A stretch of DNA of 64,000 nt from Sabellastarte sp. h YS-2021 (taxonomy: Eukaryota; Annelida; Polychaeta; Sabellida; Sabellidae): assembly GCA_964017235.1 (NCBI GenBank), contig OZ024927.1, forward strand, positions 48,737,293 through 48,801,292, written 5' to 3'. The notes under the pieces were generated by a model. The model had not been told where the DNA came from. It searched no databases and saw only the letters and a program-made list of their open reading frames with translations. Of this stretch, positions 11,260-24,000 are shown in pieces; position 1 is the stretch's first letter, and every line of letters begins with the position of its first letter. The position numbers and the translations under genes are program-made.

Positions 11260-13187
11260 TAGAGATTGAGGGAGGGTTACACTCTCCCCTTCCGGTTCAG
11301 ACCCCACTTGACGAGGTCACCGACTGTAATAAGCAACTACCACAATCCAACCAAACAGTCCTTCCTTTTAGAGGCACTGTATCAGCTGATAAACAAGAAT
11401 GCAGTCAAACCGGTGGAAAATCAAACTCACTGGGGTTTTACAACCGGCTTTTTGGTACCCAAACCCAACAACCGGTGGAGACCGATCCTCGACCTGAGCA
11501 CCTTGAACACCTTTTTAAACACAGGGACGTTCAAGATTTAAACCCCAGAGACAATAAGAACCTCCCTCCAAGCAGGGGAGTGGGTCACATCCATAGATTT
11601 CAAGAAGCATACTTCCACATACCAATTCACAGTCAGTCCAGGAAGTACATGCGCTTTCACCTCTAGGGTCGGTCCTACCAGTTCAAAGCCCTTCCCTTTG
11701 GCCTGTCCACAGCTCCCATGGAGTTCACAGTGGTGGCCAAAGAGGTCAAACTCGTGGCTTTTCAGAAGGGTATAAGGATCCACCAGTACCTAGACGACTG
11801 GCTGGTGAGAGCCTCTACCCACCACACCTGTCTCCAGCATACTCAAACCCTAGTCACACTTTTGTCAGGAATTAGGGTGGCTGGTGAACAAGGAAAAGTC
11901 AGAGCTGGTTCCCAAACAGGTCTTCAACTTCGTAGGTTACCAGTTCGACCTGAAAGAGGGCAAGGTCAGACCAACAGAAGAACGTTGGCAGGCCTTGACA
12001 CACAAGATCAGATCAATATTGTCGGATCCGCTTTGCCCGGTCCGACAATTCATGTCCCTCATAGGTCTACTCACAGCAACAGAAAAGAAGTCCACTTAGG
12101 GCGACTAACATGAGACCCATACAGTGGCACTTGAAAAACAACTGGAGGGTCCCAGAGTCACTGGAAAAGGTGATCCCGGTCCCCAAATCCCTCCACCCCC
12201 ATCTAAGGTGGTGGCTGGAGGAAAGCAATGTGCTTCTAGGTCAACCATTACACCCTCTAAAACATGCTCTGCAAATCTTTACAGACGCATCAAAAGAAGG
12301 GTGGGGCGCTCACTTAGACGAGCACATTGCAAGGGGACAGTGGTCCCTACCAGAGAGCAAGTTACACATAAACCACTTGGAGCTGAAAGCAGTTTTCTAG
12401 CTCTAAAAGAGTTTCAAACCCTAGTCTTCAACAAGACAGTGTTGGTAGCTACAGACAACACAACAGTGGTTGCCTATATCAACAAAGAAGGGGGGATGAA
12501 ATCGGACTCTCTGTGTGCCCTACTGTGGAGAATTCTGTCCTGGTGCACCAGGCAGCAAGTAACCCTCAGGGCACATCACATCCCCGGCCGGCTGAATGTG
12601 ATAGCAGACAAGCTATCCAGGCTTGGCCAGACCATTCAAACAGAGTGGTCACTTCATCCAGAAGTGTTCCAAGCTGTATGTTCAAGGTGGCATCAGCCAC
12701 AAGTGGACCTGTTTGCCACCAGGTTCAACAACAAACTACCACAGTTTGTATCTCCGCTACCAGACCCCCAGGCTTGGGCAGTGGATGCACTCAGCCTCTC
12801 CTGGGAGGACCTGGACCCATACGCCTTCCCACCGGCAGCCATCTTGGGCAAGTGGTGGAGAAGCTCCAGGACTACCCCTGCAACAGAATAATTCTGATTG
12901 CTCCAGGTTGGCCCAACATGCCCTGGTTTTGGGACCTGGTAGCAATGTCAAGCCAGATCCCACTGTGTCTGCCCAGCATACCCAACCTAGTGTCTCAGCC
13001 ATTCAACCAGGTCCTTCACAGGAACCTGTCGAATCTGAACCTACATGCCTGGCTCCTAGAGCCTCAGCAATCAAGGAGCAAGGTTTCTCTGAGGCAGTGG
13101 CAGCACGAATTGAGGCTCCTCAAAGAAGGTCAACCAGATCCGTCTATGAGGCAAAGTGGACCATTTTTACCAGTGGTGCCTCAGTAA
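11260..13187 (+). pseudogene. DIRS-c reverse transcriptase/RNase H, frameshifted
   Basis: Successive frames give RT motifs: 'LPFRFRPHLTRSPT' (about 11281), '[14 protein letters not shown]' (about 11480), the 'SIDFK' aspartate motif (about 11590), '[13 protein letters not shown]'-type motif (about 11690) and the active site YLDD at 11787-11798, followed by '[15 protein letters not shown]' (about 11930). RNase H follows: 'IFTDASKEGWG' (about 12276), 'ELKAVF' (about 12380), '[15 protein letters not shown]' (about 12453) and '[15 protein letters not shown]' (about 12577). A DIRS-specific tail follows to 13187. Damage includes a stop at about 11538, single-base losses near 11603, 12086, 12106 and 12850, and a one-base gain near 11863. 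The order RT, RNase H, then recombinase excludes LTR retrotransposons. Confidence 0.93.
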
Positions 13188-14130
13188 TCAGGTGGACTTC
13201 AGGGCACCACCTCTGAAAGCCATTGCTGACTTCCTCCTGCACTTGTTTCAGGAGAAGAAGTTACAACCAATCACTATTGATGGCTACAGATCCGCCATTG
13301 CTGACAAACTGGACAATTCCACCATTAATGTCAGCAAAGATGAGAATCTCACTCGTCTCCTGGATAGTTTCCATAGAGACAGACCTAAGGGCAGGAGGGG
13401 CATCCCCTCCTGGAACTTTTCACTGGTTTTACATCAGCTCACAAAGGCTCCCTTTGATTCCCTGAAAAAGGCCTCCTTGAAACATCTAACTTTCAAGACT
13501 GTTTTCTTGCTGGCTTTGGGTTCAGGTAAACGCAGGAGTGAGATCCATGCTTGGTTACATAAGAACATCAGGCACCAGTCGGACTGGTCTAAGGTGTCTT
13601 TGTACCCCTCACCCAGCTTCCTATCCAAGAACCAGCTGGCTAAGGAAGGTCCAGATAGTGTGGCACCAGTGGTCATACCAGCCCTGGCACCATCTCTGGA
13701 TAGGTCACTCAAGGGTGACAGGTCCCTATGTCCAGTTGGAGCCCTGCGCTACTACTTGGACAGGACTGCAGACCTCAGGCAGAATAAGGAGTTAGTCTTT
13801 GTCTCCTTCAAGAAGGGTTTTGATAAAGACATCTCACCTGCCACCATCTCCTCATGGATCAATCAGACTGTGGTTCTGTGCTATGAGCTCTCTGACCAGG
13901 AGGCCCTCACCTTACATCAGGTTAAAGCCCATGATGTTAGGGCCTTTGCTGCCTCTAAGGCTTTCCAATCAGGGATTTCCTTAGATCAGATCTTGTCAGC
14001 CGGCCACTGGAAATCTCACAACACCTTCACCCAATTCTATTTGAAGGATGTTTCCTGGGCTGACTCGGAGCTTTTCCACCTGGGACCTGTAGTGGCTGCC
14101 CAGCAGGTGCACCACCAGGCCCAGAAGTGA
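13156..14130 (+). CDS. DIRS-c tyrosine recombinase (open from residue M1, N-terminus frameshifted)
   Basis: A 324-residue open frame encodes the DIRS-type tyrosine recombinase thought to insert the circular cDNA copy. The catalytic set is visible: Arg in '[12 protein letters not shown]' (R126/R127), the HxxR box 'AHDVRAF' (H259, R262), a His/Trp position in 'GHWKSH' (H284) and the Tyr in 'FTQFYLKD' (Y295). The true N-terminus should begin farther up, in a frame overlapping the RT ORF (from about 12930, with '[14 protein letters not shown]'). A one-base loss near 13177 separates that part from this frame, and DIRS-e is intact at that spot. The catalytic domain could be translated, but the N-terminal arm is lost in this copy. 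A poly-A-rich stretch follows at 14165-14183. Confidence 0.9.
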   Translation: MDHFYQWCLSNQVDFRAPPLKAIADFLLHLFQEKKLQPITIDGYRSAIADKLDNSTINVSKDENLTRLLDSFHRDRPKGRRGIPSWNFSLVLHQLTKAPFDSLKKASLKHLTFKTVFLLALGSGKRRSEIHAWLHKNIRHQSDWSKVSLYPSPSFLSKNQLAKEGPDSVAPVVIPALAPSLDRSLKGDRSLCPVGALRYYLDRTADLRQNKELVFVSFKKGFDKDISPATISSWINQTVVLCYELSDQEALTLHQVKAHDVRAFAASKAFQSGISLDQILSAGHWKSHNTFTQFYLKDVSWADSELFHLGPVVAAQQVHHQAQK

Positions 14131-14454
14131 GGGGATGTTGTATATATGTAAATATGTACATATTGTAAAAAAAAAAACAAAAAAACTGTGACTTGCTTCC
14201 CTTGGGAAGTTTTATTTCTTCTGGGACTGAACTCAGCCCCTCTCTCTCTATCTTTCCCTTCTCAAACCGACTCTGGAAGGAAAGAAAAGGGGGGGCAACG
14301 TCGGTAGACTCCCGGTTAACCGGTGAGTTGGTGGCCGACCTTGACCTGTCAGGGTTCTCTGACCCTAGGTCAAATGGGCCTGTACGATTTTGTTTTGTTA
14401 TGAGTTCACTCAAGTCCCTAGCTGCTTACCCGCCTACCAAGCGGTAGTTAATCA

Positions 14455-14550
14455 GCAATTGTCCATTGGATAGGATGTATTAACGCAATAAAATTGCAAA
14501 TTTAATAAGTAAATTAAATTTTTATAAGTTAATACCCTATCCAATGGACA
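14455..14550 (+). repeat. DIRS-c internal complementary region (ICR)
   Basis: 14455-14493 is the complement of the outer left end (GCAATTGTCCATTGGATAGG ... CAATAAAA). 14494-14550 is the complement of the outer right end (TTGCAAATTTAATAAG ... CCAATGGACA). The two arms abut, so the ICR spells the junction of a circularised element. This is the hallmark of DIRS-1-type elements and serves as template for completing the ends. Confidence 0.95.
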
Positions 14551-14611
14551 GGCAAGGCCCTCCCAACCGACCCCGCTACCAGCTTACTAGGGGTCTAAAT
14601 CTGTTAAGACA

Positions 14612-14825
14612 ACGAAAAAGATGAACTGACGTCACTCTGTCTGGACAGGAAGCAAGTATAATGCGCCACCTAGCGAATGCACACTACTGACCGGTCCTGC
14701 CGGTATTATATACAGGACGTCTTTTTCTGGCGTTTGGCGGGACCGGTCGCGCCGACCGGTAAAGCAATTGTCCATTGGATAGGGTATTAACTTATAAAAA
14801 TTTAATTTACTTATTAAATTTGCAA
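14612..14825 (-). repeat. DIRS-c right inverted terminal repeat
   Basis: Inverted copy of 8673-8866, including TGACGTCA at 14627-14634, plus the right-specific outer tail AGGGTATTAACTTATAAAAA to TTAAATTTGCAA. Confidence 0.9.
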
Positions 14826-15035
14826 ATTTGTTTGCACAAATATTGAACACGAAGTTATGTAACCTAACCACAAATTATAAAAATTAAAAGGCAAAAAAAC
14901 AATTTAAAGCTGTATGTTTGTTAAAACTCTTTCACTGACTGCATTCAAGAAGATAAACTTTCATCAGCAAATTTCATGTAAGGTATATAAAAACATAGTA
15001 TGATTCATAAAAAGACTCTTTTTCCTTTATTACAG

Positions 15036-15099
15036 ATGTCTAAATCAACTGGAAACTTCCTGACATTGAACCAAGCAGTGGAAAAGTTTTCAGCAGATG
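15036..15099 (+). CDS. LARS1: LARS1 visible exon 1 (KMSKS loop)
   Basis: It follows a pyrimidine-rich tract and TTACAG and ends GATG|GTAAGC, phase 1. It encodes [18 protein letters not shown] and SAD. The K before M must come from the preceding exon outside the window. Confidence 0.96.
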
Positions 15100-18000
15100 G
15101 TAAGCCTACAACAAGTTTAGAGCATAAAACCTGACCTAATCAGATTTCGGTGGCATTTAATGTATACACGAGCAGATTTCAAATGTTATAATATAAAGAT
15201 CTATATTCCTTATACAAGCATTGGTAAAGTGTATGTAAATTATTTTAGAGGTATGTGTTAAGTGGTAATTTCTCCAATAGGATAAGAAGATTGTTATGTG
15301 AAAAAAGGTTTTGTCATTCTATGTTATGTGTTGAGCAAAATATGACTTATTATGACATCAACTATCATTTCTTAAAATTGTCATTTAAACCTGTAAAGAA
15401 AGGATTTATTGTAAAATAATTGTATATTTTAACCTAATATTTTGAAAATAAAATTTAGAGCCAGTAATAAACTATCAATATTTATGATTACAGAAAATAC
15501 TAATAGCCCAATATTATTGAACTATCATACCTTGTTTAGTAACAAATGGTTTGTCTTTTAAGGGATGCGTCTATCTTTGGCTGATGCTGGGGACACTATT
15601 GAAGATGCCAATTTTGTGGAAGCTATGGCAGATGCCGGAATTCTACGTCTCTATTCCTTTTTGGAATGGGTAAAAGAAATGATTGCCAACAAGGACAGTT
15701 TGAGGCAGGGACCAGCTGACACCTACTGTGATCGTGTGTTTATCTGGTATGTAGAATGTTAACAATGAGAAAGAACTTTAAAGTTTTATTGTACATGTGC
15801 AAGTATTTGGTGCATTTAAACTTTTAGCAACAGTAGTTCTCAGTGAGAGATTTCAATCATTATGCACAATCTTTTTAGAATTCTCTTCCTTTGCATATAA
15901 AAACCATTCCCTCAGTGATATCCTTCAAGAAGTATTTCAAGACACACCCCTTCAACTCAAGCTTCTACACTCAGTATTATTCCTCTAATTCACACCCCAA
16001 ACCCTTTTTATTTTTGGCATTATGGCATCACTCTGCGGCGTGGACGTAGGCGTCCGTGTGAACGACTTCTCCTCCAAAACTACAAGGCCTAGAGACATGC
16101 TGTTTTTTTTTTAAAAGATGCCTTATCTATCGAGGATGAAAAATTGTTCAAGGTATGCAGGTCTGTCTGTTCGTCTGTTTGCTAGAGCCATTACAAGTGA
16201 GGTACCCCCCACCCTAAGTGTAAAAATTTCAACACTTTATTGCAGTTTTCTCAGTGACTGTTGCAGGGATTTCTCTCATATCTTGCACATATGTACTAGG
16301 CCTCAAGTAGATTCCCTAATGTGAGTATCAGGCCTGGATCTTTCTTAATTATTTTGTTATGAATTTTAAAAATAATTTTTATGCATTAAAATTAATGAAA
16401 TCATGCACTAAATCAATTATATCTTGAAAAGTATTGCATTTAGAGCATTTTGTTAAAATATGTTATTCAGCTACTTTTTCCATAGCTACAACATGCTGAG
16501 TAACTTGGGTGTCTATCTCAATAGCTAAGTGAGTAATAGCTACTTTTGGACTTTTCAGTAACTTCCATCGTTAGTAAAATCACTTGTAACTTGAAAACTA
16601 TTGCATTTAGAGAATTTTGTGTAAATATGTTATTCAGCTACTTTTGGGTCAGCTATAACATAGTAAAATTTCAGACCTGTAGCTCATGGCATAGTTGAGT
16701 AATAGCTACTTTTAGGTTATCACTGTTGAGTAAATTACTTATAACTTCAAAAGTATTACATTTAGAGTATTTTGTTTCAATATGTTATTCACTTATTTCG
16801 GAGTCAGCTATAACATAGTGAAGTTCCAGACCTGTGGCTCATTGCATAGCTGAGTAATAGCTACTTTGAAGTTCACACTGTTGACTAAATCAGTTGTAAT
16901 TGGAAAACTATTGCATTTACAGAAATTTGTGTAAATATGTTATTCAGCTACTTTTGGGTCAGCTATAACATAGTGAAATTACAGACCTGTAGCTCATGGC
17001 ACAACTGAGCAATAGCTATTTTCAGGTACTGACTGTTGAGTAAATGACTTGTAACTTGAAAAATATTGCATTTGGAGTATTTTGTTAAAATATGTTGTTC
17101 ACCTTCTTTTGGGTCAGCTATAACGTCGTGAAATTACAGACTTATAGCTCATGGCATAGCTGAGCAATAGCTATTTTCAGGTTCTCACTATTGAGTAAAT
17201 CAGTTGTAACTTGAAAACTATTGCATTTACAGTATTTTGCTTAAATATGTTGTTCACCTAATTTTAGGTCAGCTATAACATAGAAAAAAATGAGACATGT
17301 AGCTCATTGCATAGCTGAGTAATAGCTACTTTGAGGTTATCACAGTTGAGTAAATCAGTTATAACGTGAAAACTATTACATTTACAGTATTTTGTTTAAA
17401 TATGTTATTCACATAATTTTTGGTCAGCTATAACAGAGTGAAATTGCAGACCTCTATGTCATGGCATAGCTTACCAATATCTACTTTCAGGTTCTCGCTG
17501 TTGAGTAAATCATTGTATCCACTGGATAGCCGCAGTGTGTAGAGAGATTTCACCATTACTGCTCTAACGAAAAAAATTTTATATCTAACCTTCTCAAGTT
17601 TGCAAGGTATATTACAGGGTGCACCACAGTATTCTATTGGTAGGCTTTATGTCTAAATTAGGCCTGTGGCTAAATTACTTGCCTACTAAAAATAAGTAAT
17701 TCTGCATTTTCTCTAAAAGTATTGCAGATAGCAAATTTTTCTTGAATAACTCATTCACCTACTTTTGAGAGAGCTTTCACATGCTGAAGTTTCAGACCTG
17801 TAGGTAATTACTCACCTACTCAAAATGAGTAAATGCGAATTATCTCTAAAAGTATTGCAGATAGCCAATTTTTCTCAAATAACTCCTTCACCTACTTTTG
17901 GGAGACCTTTCACTTGGTGAAGTTTCAGACCTGTAGCTAATTATTCACCTACTCAAAATGAGTAAATGCTAATTATCTCTAAAGGTATTGCAGATATCCA

Positions 18001-21000
18001 ATTTTTATCAAATAACTCATTCAACTACTTTTGGGAGAGCTTTCACATGGTGAAGTTCCAGACCCGTAAGTAATTACTCACCTACTGAAAATGAGTAAAT
18101 TCGAATTATCTCTTAAAGTATTGTAGATAGCCAATTTTTCTCAAATAACTCATTTCCCTACTTTTGAGAGAGCTTTCACTTGGTGAAGTTTCAGACCTGT
18201 AGCTAATTATTCACCTACTCAAAATGAGTAAATGCGAATTATCTCTAGAAGTATTGCAGATAGCCAGTATTTCTCAAATAACTCATTAATATGAAAACAA
18301 CTTATAGGAAGTCATGGGCTGCAAATCTTTTCATGTGGTCAGATTTGACCTTGGGACCCTCCTGCTTATTATTGGTCCTAGAGATTTGCAATGTGAAAAC
18401 GACTTACAGGAAATCATGGGCTGCGAATCTTTTGATGTGGTCAGACTTCACCTTGGGCCCCTGCTACAGGGTCAAATAAGGGTAGCAAAACTTAAAAGTG
18501 CTTTCAGCTTGCTTATTAACGAAAAATGCTGTTTATCTTCTAAACTATGTTAGTTGGCCTTTGTCGGTGGATACATCCAGCATCTGGCCACAGGTGCGTC
18601 CTTAGTCTAGTTTTAGGATGAATTTTGATGATATTTTTAGGATAAGTTACAAATGGTAAAAGGAAGAAGTGGTAAAAGGAAGAAATGGTTCAATTTTGCG
18701 AGTGATCTGGACCACTATCTGGATCTTCTGGATCCATGAAATATAATTTTTAAAGACAAATAGCTCAAAACGTCATGGGTGGATTTTGATGAAATTTTCA
18801 GGAAATGTCCTAAATGGGACAAGGAACAAGTGATTAGATTTTGGGAGTGATCTGGATCCAGGCTGCCAGATGTGTTTGTGTACAAGATAAATCAAAAACT
18901 TATCGACGGATTTTGATGAAATTTTCAGGATATGTCTGAAAAGGTAAAAGGATGAAATGATTGAATTTTGGAAGTGATCCGGATCACTATATGGATCTTC
19001 TGGAACCATGAAATGTAATTTTTGAAGACAGATACCTCAAAAAGATATGGATGGATTGTGATGACATTTTCAGCAAATGACCTAAATGGTGCGAGGAACA
19101 AGTGATTAGATTTTGGGAGTGATCTGGATCATCTGGATCCAGGCTGCCAGATGTGTTTGTGTACAATGTAGCTGAAAAACTTATGGACGGATTTTGATGA
19201 AATTTTCGTGATATGTCTAAAAAGGTAAAAGGATGAAATGGCTCAATTTTGCAAGTGATCCGGATCACTATATGGATCTTCTGGATCCATGAAATATAAT
19301 TTTAAAGACAAATAGCTCAAAAAGTCATGGATGGATTTTTATGAAATTTTCAGGAAATGTCTTAAATGGGACAAAGAACAAGTGATTAGTTTTTGGGAGT
19401 AATCTGGATCATGTGGATCCAGGCTGCCAGATGTGTTTGTGTACAAGATAACTCAAAAACTTATGGACGGATTTGATGAAATTTTTAGAATATGTCTCAA
19501 AAGATAAAAGGATGAAATGATTGAATTTTGGAAGTGATCCGGATCACTATATGGATCTTCTGGATCCATGAAATGTAATTTTTAAAGACAGATATAACTG
19601 AAAGAACTAGTGATTAGCTTTTGGGAGTAATCTGGTACTATGGAGAATCCTGACCTGGTGCTCTAGGAAACAGGCTCAAGACCGACATATTCACGCCTTA
19701 ACTATGTCCTGTCCGGGGATACACTGCGTCGAGACGCAATCTCTAGTTTTAATTCAAAACATTATAAACCCTGCAAATTCTCCGAAATAAGAAAGATTTT
19801 TACTTTATTAAGGGTAAAATCAAAGGTTCTTCATTTTAGAATAAACTCGGACCCATTTCCAGTTATGAGTTCAGGCTCATGTACACACATGTATTTAATT
19901 ATCTCCCGCTGGCCGATAGGCCCGGTACGGGAGATTATAAAATGCCCTCTGTCCGTGCATGCATGTGTGCGTCCGTTCGTCACGTTTTTACAGAAGCCTT
20001 TCTATCTCTAAAACTATTATAGCTAGAGCTTCCAAATTTGCAGGATACATTCATCATTGGAAAAACTTGCCAGGGAATCTTTTTCTCCTGATTCTGAAAA
20101 ACAAGATGGCTGCCACGGGTGTTAACAAGATGGCTGCCGTGGATTTTTTTTCTACTTTGAGTAAAGGACTCATACCTCAAAAAGTATTGCAGTTACAGTT
20201 TTTTCATGAAATATGTTGTTCAGCTACTTTGTCCTTAGCTATAAGATGGTACATAGTTTGGGGTTCTATTGCATGCCATAAGTGAGTAATAGCTATTTTC
20301 TCATTTGTAGCTAAATAACAGAAGAAGTAAATGTTGAATATCTTCAAAAGTATTGAAGTTAGGGAAATCTTTTCAAATATGTTGTACATCTACTTTTTGG
20401 TAAGCTATCACATAGTAAAAAACAAGATGGCTGCCACGGGTGTTAACAAGATGGCTGCCGTGGATTTTTTTTCTACTTTGAGTAAAGGACTCATAACTCA
20501 AAAAGTATTGCAGTTACAGTTTTCTCATGAAATATGTTGTTCAGCTACTTTGTCCTTAGCTATAAGATGGTACATAGTTTGGGGTTCTATTGCATGCCAT
20601 AAGTGAGTAATAGCTATTTTCTCATTTGTAGCTAAATAACAGAAGAAGTAAATGTCAAATATCTTCAAAAGTATTAAAGTTAGGGAAATCTTTTCAAATA
20701 TGTTGTACATCTACTTTTTGGTAAGCTATCACATAGTAAAGTTTCAGACCTGTTGCACCTTGGATAGCTGAGTAATAGCTACTTTGAAATTCTGACTGTT
20801 GAGTAAAGCCATTGTAACTCCAAAACTATTGCAGTTAGAGTGTTTTCCTAAAATATGTTGTTCGGCTACTTTGTCCTTAGCTATAACATGGTACATAGTT
20901 TAGGGTTCTATTGCATGTCATAAATGAGTAATAGCCATTTTGTTATTTGTAGCAAAATAATGAAAGAGGTAAAATGTGAAATATCTTCAAAAGTGTTAAA

Positions 21001-24000
21001 GTTAGGTCCCCTTTAATGCTCGGCGGGAGATACACACCGCGGCAGTGGTCTTGTTTTCATTAATGTGGTAACTAAACCCGGAAATCGGGTTATGAATACA
21101 AAGCTTGATATCGTGTGCGGACTTGTAACATCGGCGATATGATGATATCACGGTACACAATGACAACCCTAGATGCCATGTTTTGGTTACGGCACTTTAT
21201 AAACTTAATCTCACTTGTCAGCACACATAATGGAAGGGAAACTTAAAACATTGGAAACAAATCAGGAATCTGAAGGAATTACTAACTTTTAGCCCATATT
21301 TTGTGCATTTAGAGACTTTTATTGCAATATCATTAAGAGGAGACATCCATGTTTGGCTGGGGTGTACTAAAATGCAGAGTCCCGAAATCGGTACGGTTGT
21401 GCATTGGTGACCACCTGATGTACATATTTTTCATACCAGCCCATCCCTAATGCCAGTACACCAAAGCACAGATTTGATATTCTGCAAAGTAATCATGTGA
21501 TAGTGAATAAAATAATGAATATAAAATAGTACTCAACATAAGTAATCAATCCGAAAAAGTGGGCACCTACTCAGCTGGTGATACCCATGTTTTCGATAGT
21601 TTCTGAGAATAAGAATGCTTATCCTTTTGCACCTGAGTTAGTGAATGTCCGTTAGAGATTCTGCCTATTTAAAGGTAAAATATCTTTTGTTTTACAGAAT
21701 AAAAAATCCTTAAATTTTCTCTTCAAAATCTCTGAAGGTTTTGTAAACTGTTTCTGCAAAATTCATTTTTATTGCGTAAAATAGCCTTACCTTATCCTCA
21801 CAAGTGCTTGGTTTGGTTTTGTGGAGCAAAACGTATCGACCGACAAGAATTTTTTAAGGAATATTCTTGTCACAAGTGGTGACCCCTTTGTCTGCGCATG
21901 TCCGCGCTTGCGCAGTAGTTGTTGTCGACAGACGATTGTCGAGAGTTCTTCATTATATTTTTGGTCGAGATGGGAGCAACACGTACTTTTCCTTATTATC
22001 GTCCATTCACGGATGAAGATCTATGAAGTTTTGAAGCGTGCAAGCGTGCACCTACCTGTAGTTGTCCATTATTCGACTGGTACTACCAATAATTCTGCCT
22101 CCCTTGTCCTGAAAAGGGTCAGAATAAGATGTGCAAGAAGATGTTGCTGTAAAGTCTTCAGTGGAAGACGGTGTATATCTTCGGCTGTACTCACCCATTA
22201 TTCGACTGGAACTACCTCCTTGTTGATGAAAGGGATGCCGAGAAGATTTTGCTGTAAAGTTTTCAGTGGAAAACTGCTTTATGGTTCTTTTGATGGCACA
22301 CCATGAATATTCCTTGTGAAAAGTAAAAAGAATGCAGTTGTCTTGGCAGCGGAGGTCGTAGATTCTTTACTGTGGGTGGAGCGCCACTCTGTTACAGTAA
22401 CAGGTCTCCCTCCAAAAGAACGACTACAGAAGCGTATCCACGGATCCTTGCAGTTATTATTTTGTTTCCCAGCAGGTACAGTGAACTTCCTGCTTTTCAA
22501 GACATGAAAATATGGACAGTTTACCTTCCTTTGCTGTAAATTTGGATGAAGATCCAACAGACATCTTTCGGGCAGTATGTGTACTGCTTGTCTGTTTAGC
22601 CCTGTTGAAGAATTCTTCTGCAAACTCAACGAAGATCAAACTGGCTAGATGAGATTTTATGTTCTATTATTTTATATGTTGAAGTCCTTGCTTCCAACTT
22701 TTACAGTGTATTTTGCACAGTATATTCAGGACAGGAGCTATGTCCTGTAATTTCCCCTACTAACCACAAAAGATCGTCGTACCACTCTGCCTAGTTTACC
22801 AGGTCAGAGGGATACAGAAGAACGTGGCTACATTAATGCAAGTCACCATGGAGGCTCTTCTTGCAGAGTTACTGGCAGTGATGGGAGATTTTCATTGCCA
22901 TCCCAGAGTTGTGCGAATCTTCAGACGGAGTTGTCGAATTACTCCCCAATCGAATTCGCCAATGCCTGTACTACCCACAATGCAAAGCGATGACGTCAGA
23001 CAGGAAAACATGGCTACAGTAAATATACCGCTGAAATATTGCTGGAAATCCTTCAAAAGAAAGCAATTCATCCACTCTACAATTGCAGAACTCCAGGTTT
23101 CTATGGCAGTTTATTCTTGTATACAAACTCGGCTAATGACGACCTCTGATAGATCTCAGTGTCCTGAATTGATTTCTAACTACGAATTCAACGATCACTG
23201 CCCACGAGTGAAGTTCGTTTACTACGTCAATAAATACCTGCTTGTCCCATCATTTAAACTGGAGACAGCAGAAATTATTAGAAATTCGGTTACAAAAGAT
23301 GCGTTCTTCTATGTACCGATTCACAAGTTTCTCAACATCTACTTCAGTTTAATGTACACTGGCAAACCTATCACTTCAAAGCATTAGGAAATTCGGGTTA
23401 GCGACCCCTCTACAGTATCATGCGAGTAGTAAAGAGGCAAATCTCATTCTTCAGTCTCACGGAATAGGAGTTCACCATATACCTGGACCACTGGTTGTTA
23501 AGTTTACGTAAAAGACACCAGTATTGGGTTCAAATCAAAGAACTCATCCAATTATTCAACAACTGGGCTTCGTGATATCGATTTCCTAGGTTACCACTGC
23601 ATTTTGGTACCAGGAAATTTCTTTCACCATATACCTAGACTACTGGTTGTTTAGTGTACGTAAAAGACACCAGTATTGGGTTCAAACCAAAGAACTCATC
23701 CAATTATTCATCAACTGGGCTTCGTGATATCGATTTCCTCGGTTACCACTGCATTTGGTACCAGGAAATTTCTTTCTACCTCGAATAAATTAAATACCTG
23801 AGAATCTATTCAAGACATGGAGATCTCATCACAATCGACCCCAAGGTTGCTTATATCCCAGGTAGGGGTACGAGCACCTTTCGAAAAGACTATACCAATG
23901 GGTCAGTTATGTAGGTGTGCCTTTCACTGGTATCTACTACAACTGGCAATATCTCCAGTCACTAGTTGTGAGAATTCCTGTTTCAAATCCTTCTGAAAAA

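Larger units (their letters stand above)
8673..14825 (+). mobile_element. DIRS-c: near-complete DIRS retrotransposon
   Basis: It has the full DIRS anatomy: left ITR (8673-8866), gag-like region (8986-11250), RT/RNase H (11260-13187), an overlapping tyrosine recombinase (about 12930-14130), an internal complementary region (14455-14550) and right ITR (14612-14825). DIRS elements lack an integrase and are thought to insert as circles through a tyrosine recombinase. No target duplication is evident here, as expected. By eye it differs from DIRS-e at only a few positions per 100 bases, apart from tandem-repeat copy number. It is not autonomous: the gag region is full of stops and the RT frame is broken several times. 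It lies just 5' of the first visible LARS1 exon, in the sense direction. Confidence 0.95.

Noticed and set aside
11260..13187. Frameshifts in DIRS-c/e as sequencing errors only
   Set aside because: Many are single-base changes in short runs, which is suspicious, but all eleven LARS1 exons are error-free and the copies also carry substitutions to stop codons. Errors cannot be excluded for individual sites.
11187..14130. LTR retrotransposon or endogenous retrovirus
   Set aside because: There are no direct LTRs, protease or DDE integrase. RNase H is followed by a tyrosine recombinase, and the ends are inverted with an ICR, which fits DIRS.
13156..14130. Phage or bacterial integrase, that is contamination
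   Set aside because: The recombinase overlaps an RT ORF in a DIRS element flanked by eukaryotic introns, and several copies occur at different decay stages in the same locus.
18773..19268. Minus-strand frames with repeated Phe/Ser-rich text
   Set aside because: They are antisense readings of the 137-bp tandem array, with no start context or family match.
19959..20606. Repeated frames with '[16 protein letters not shown]' as a duplicated gene
   Set aside because: They arise from the duplicated core block of Helentron-like element D1; 'AAGATGGCTGCC' is part of the repeat.
21821..22306. A frame starting at 21821 whose first 48 residues also occur on the minus strand near 26957-27103
   Set aside because: The shared string is simply the DIRS-d ITR read inward from both ends; the rest has no family resemblance.
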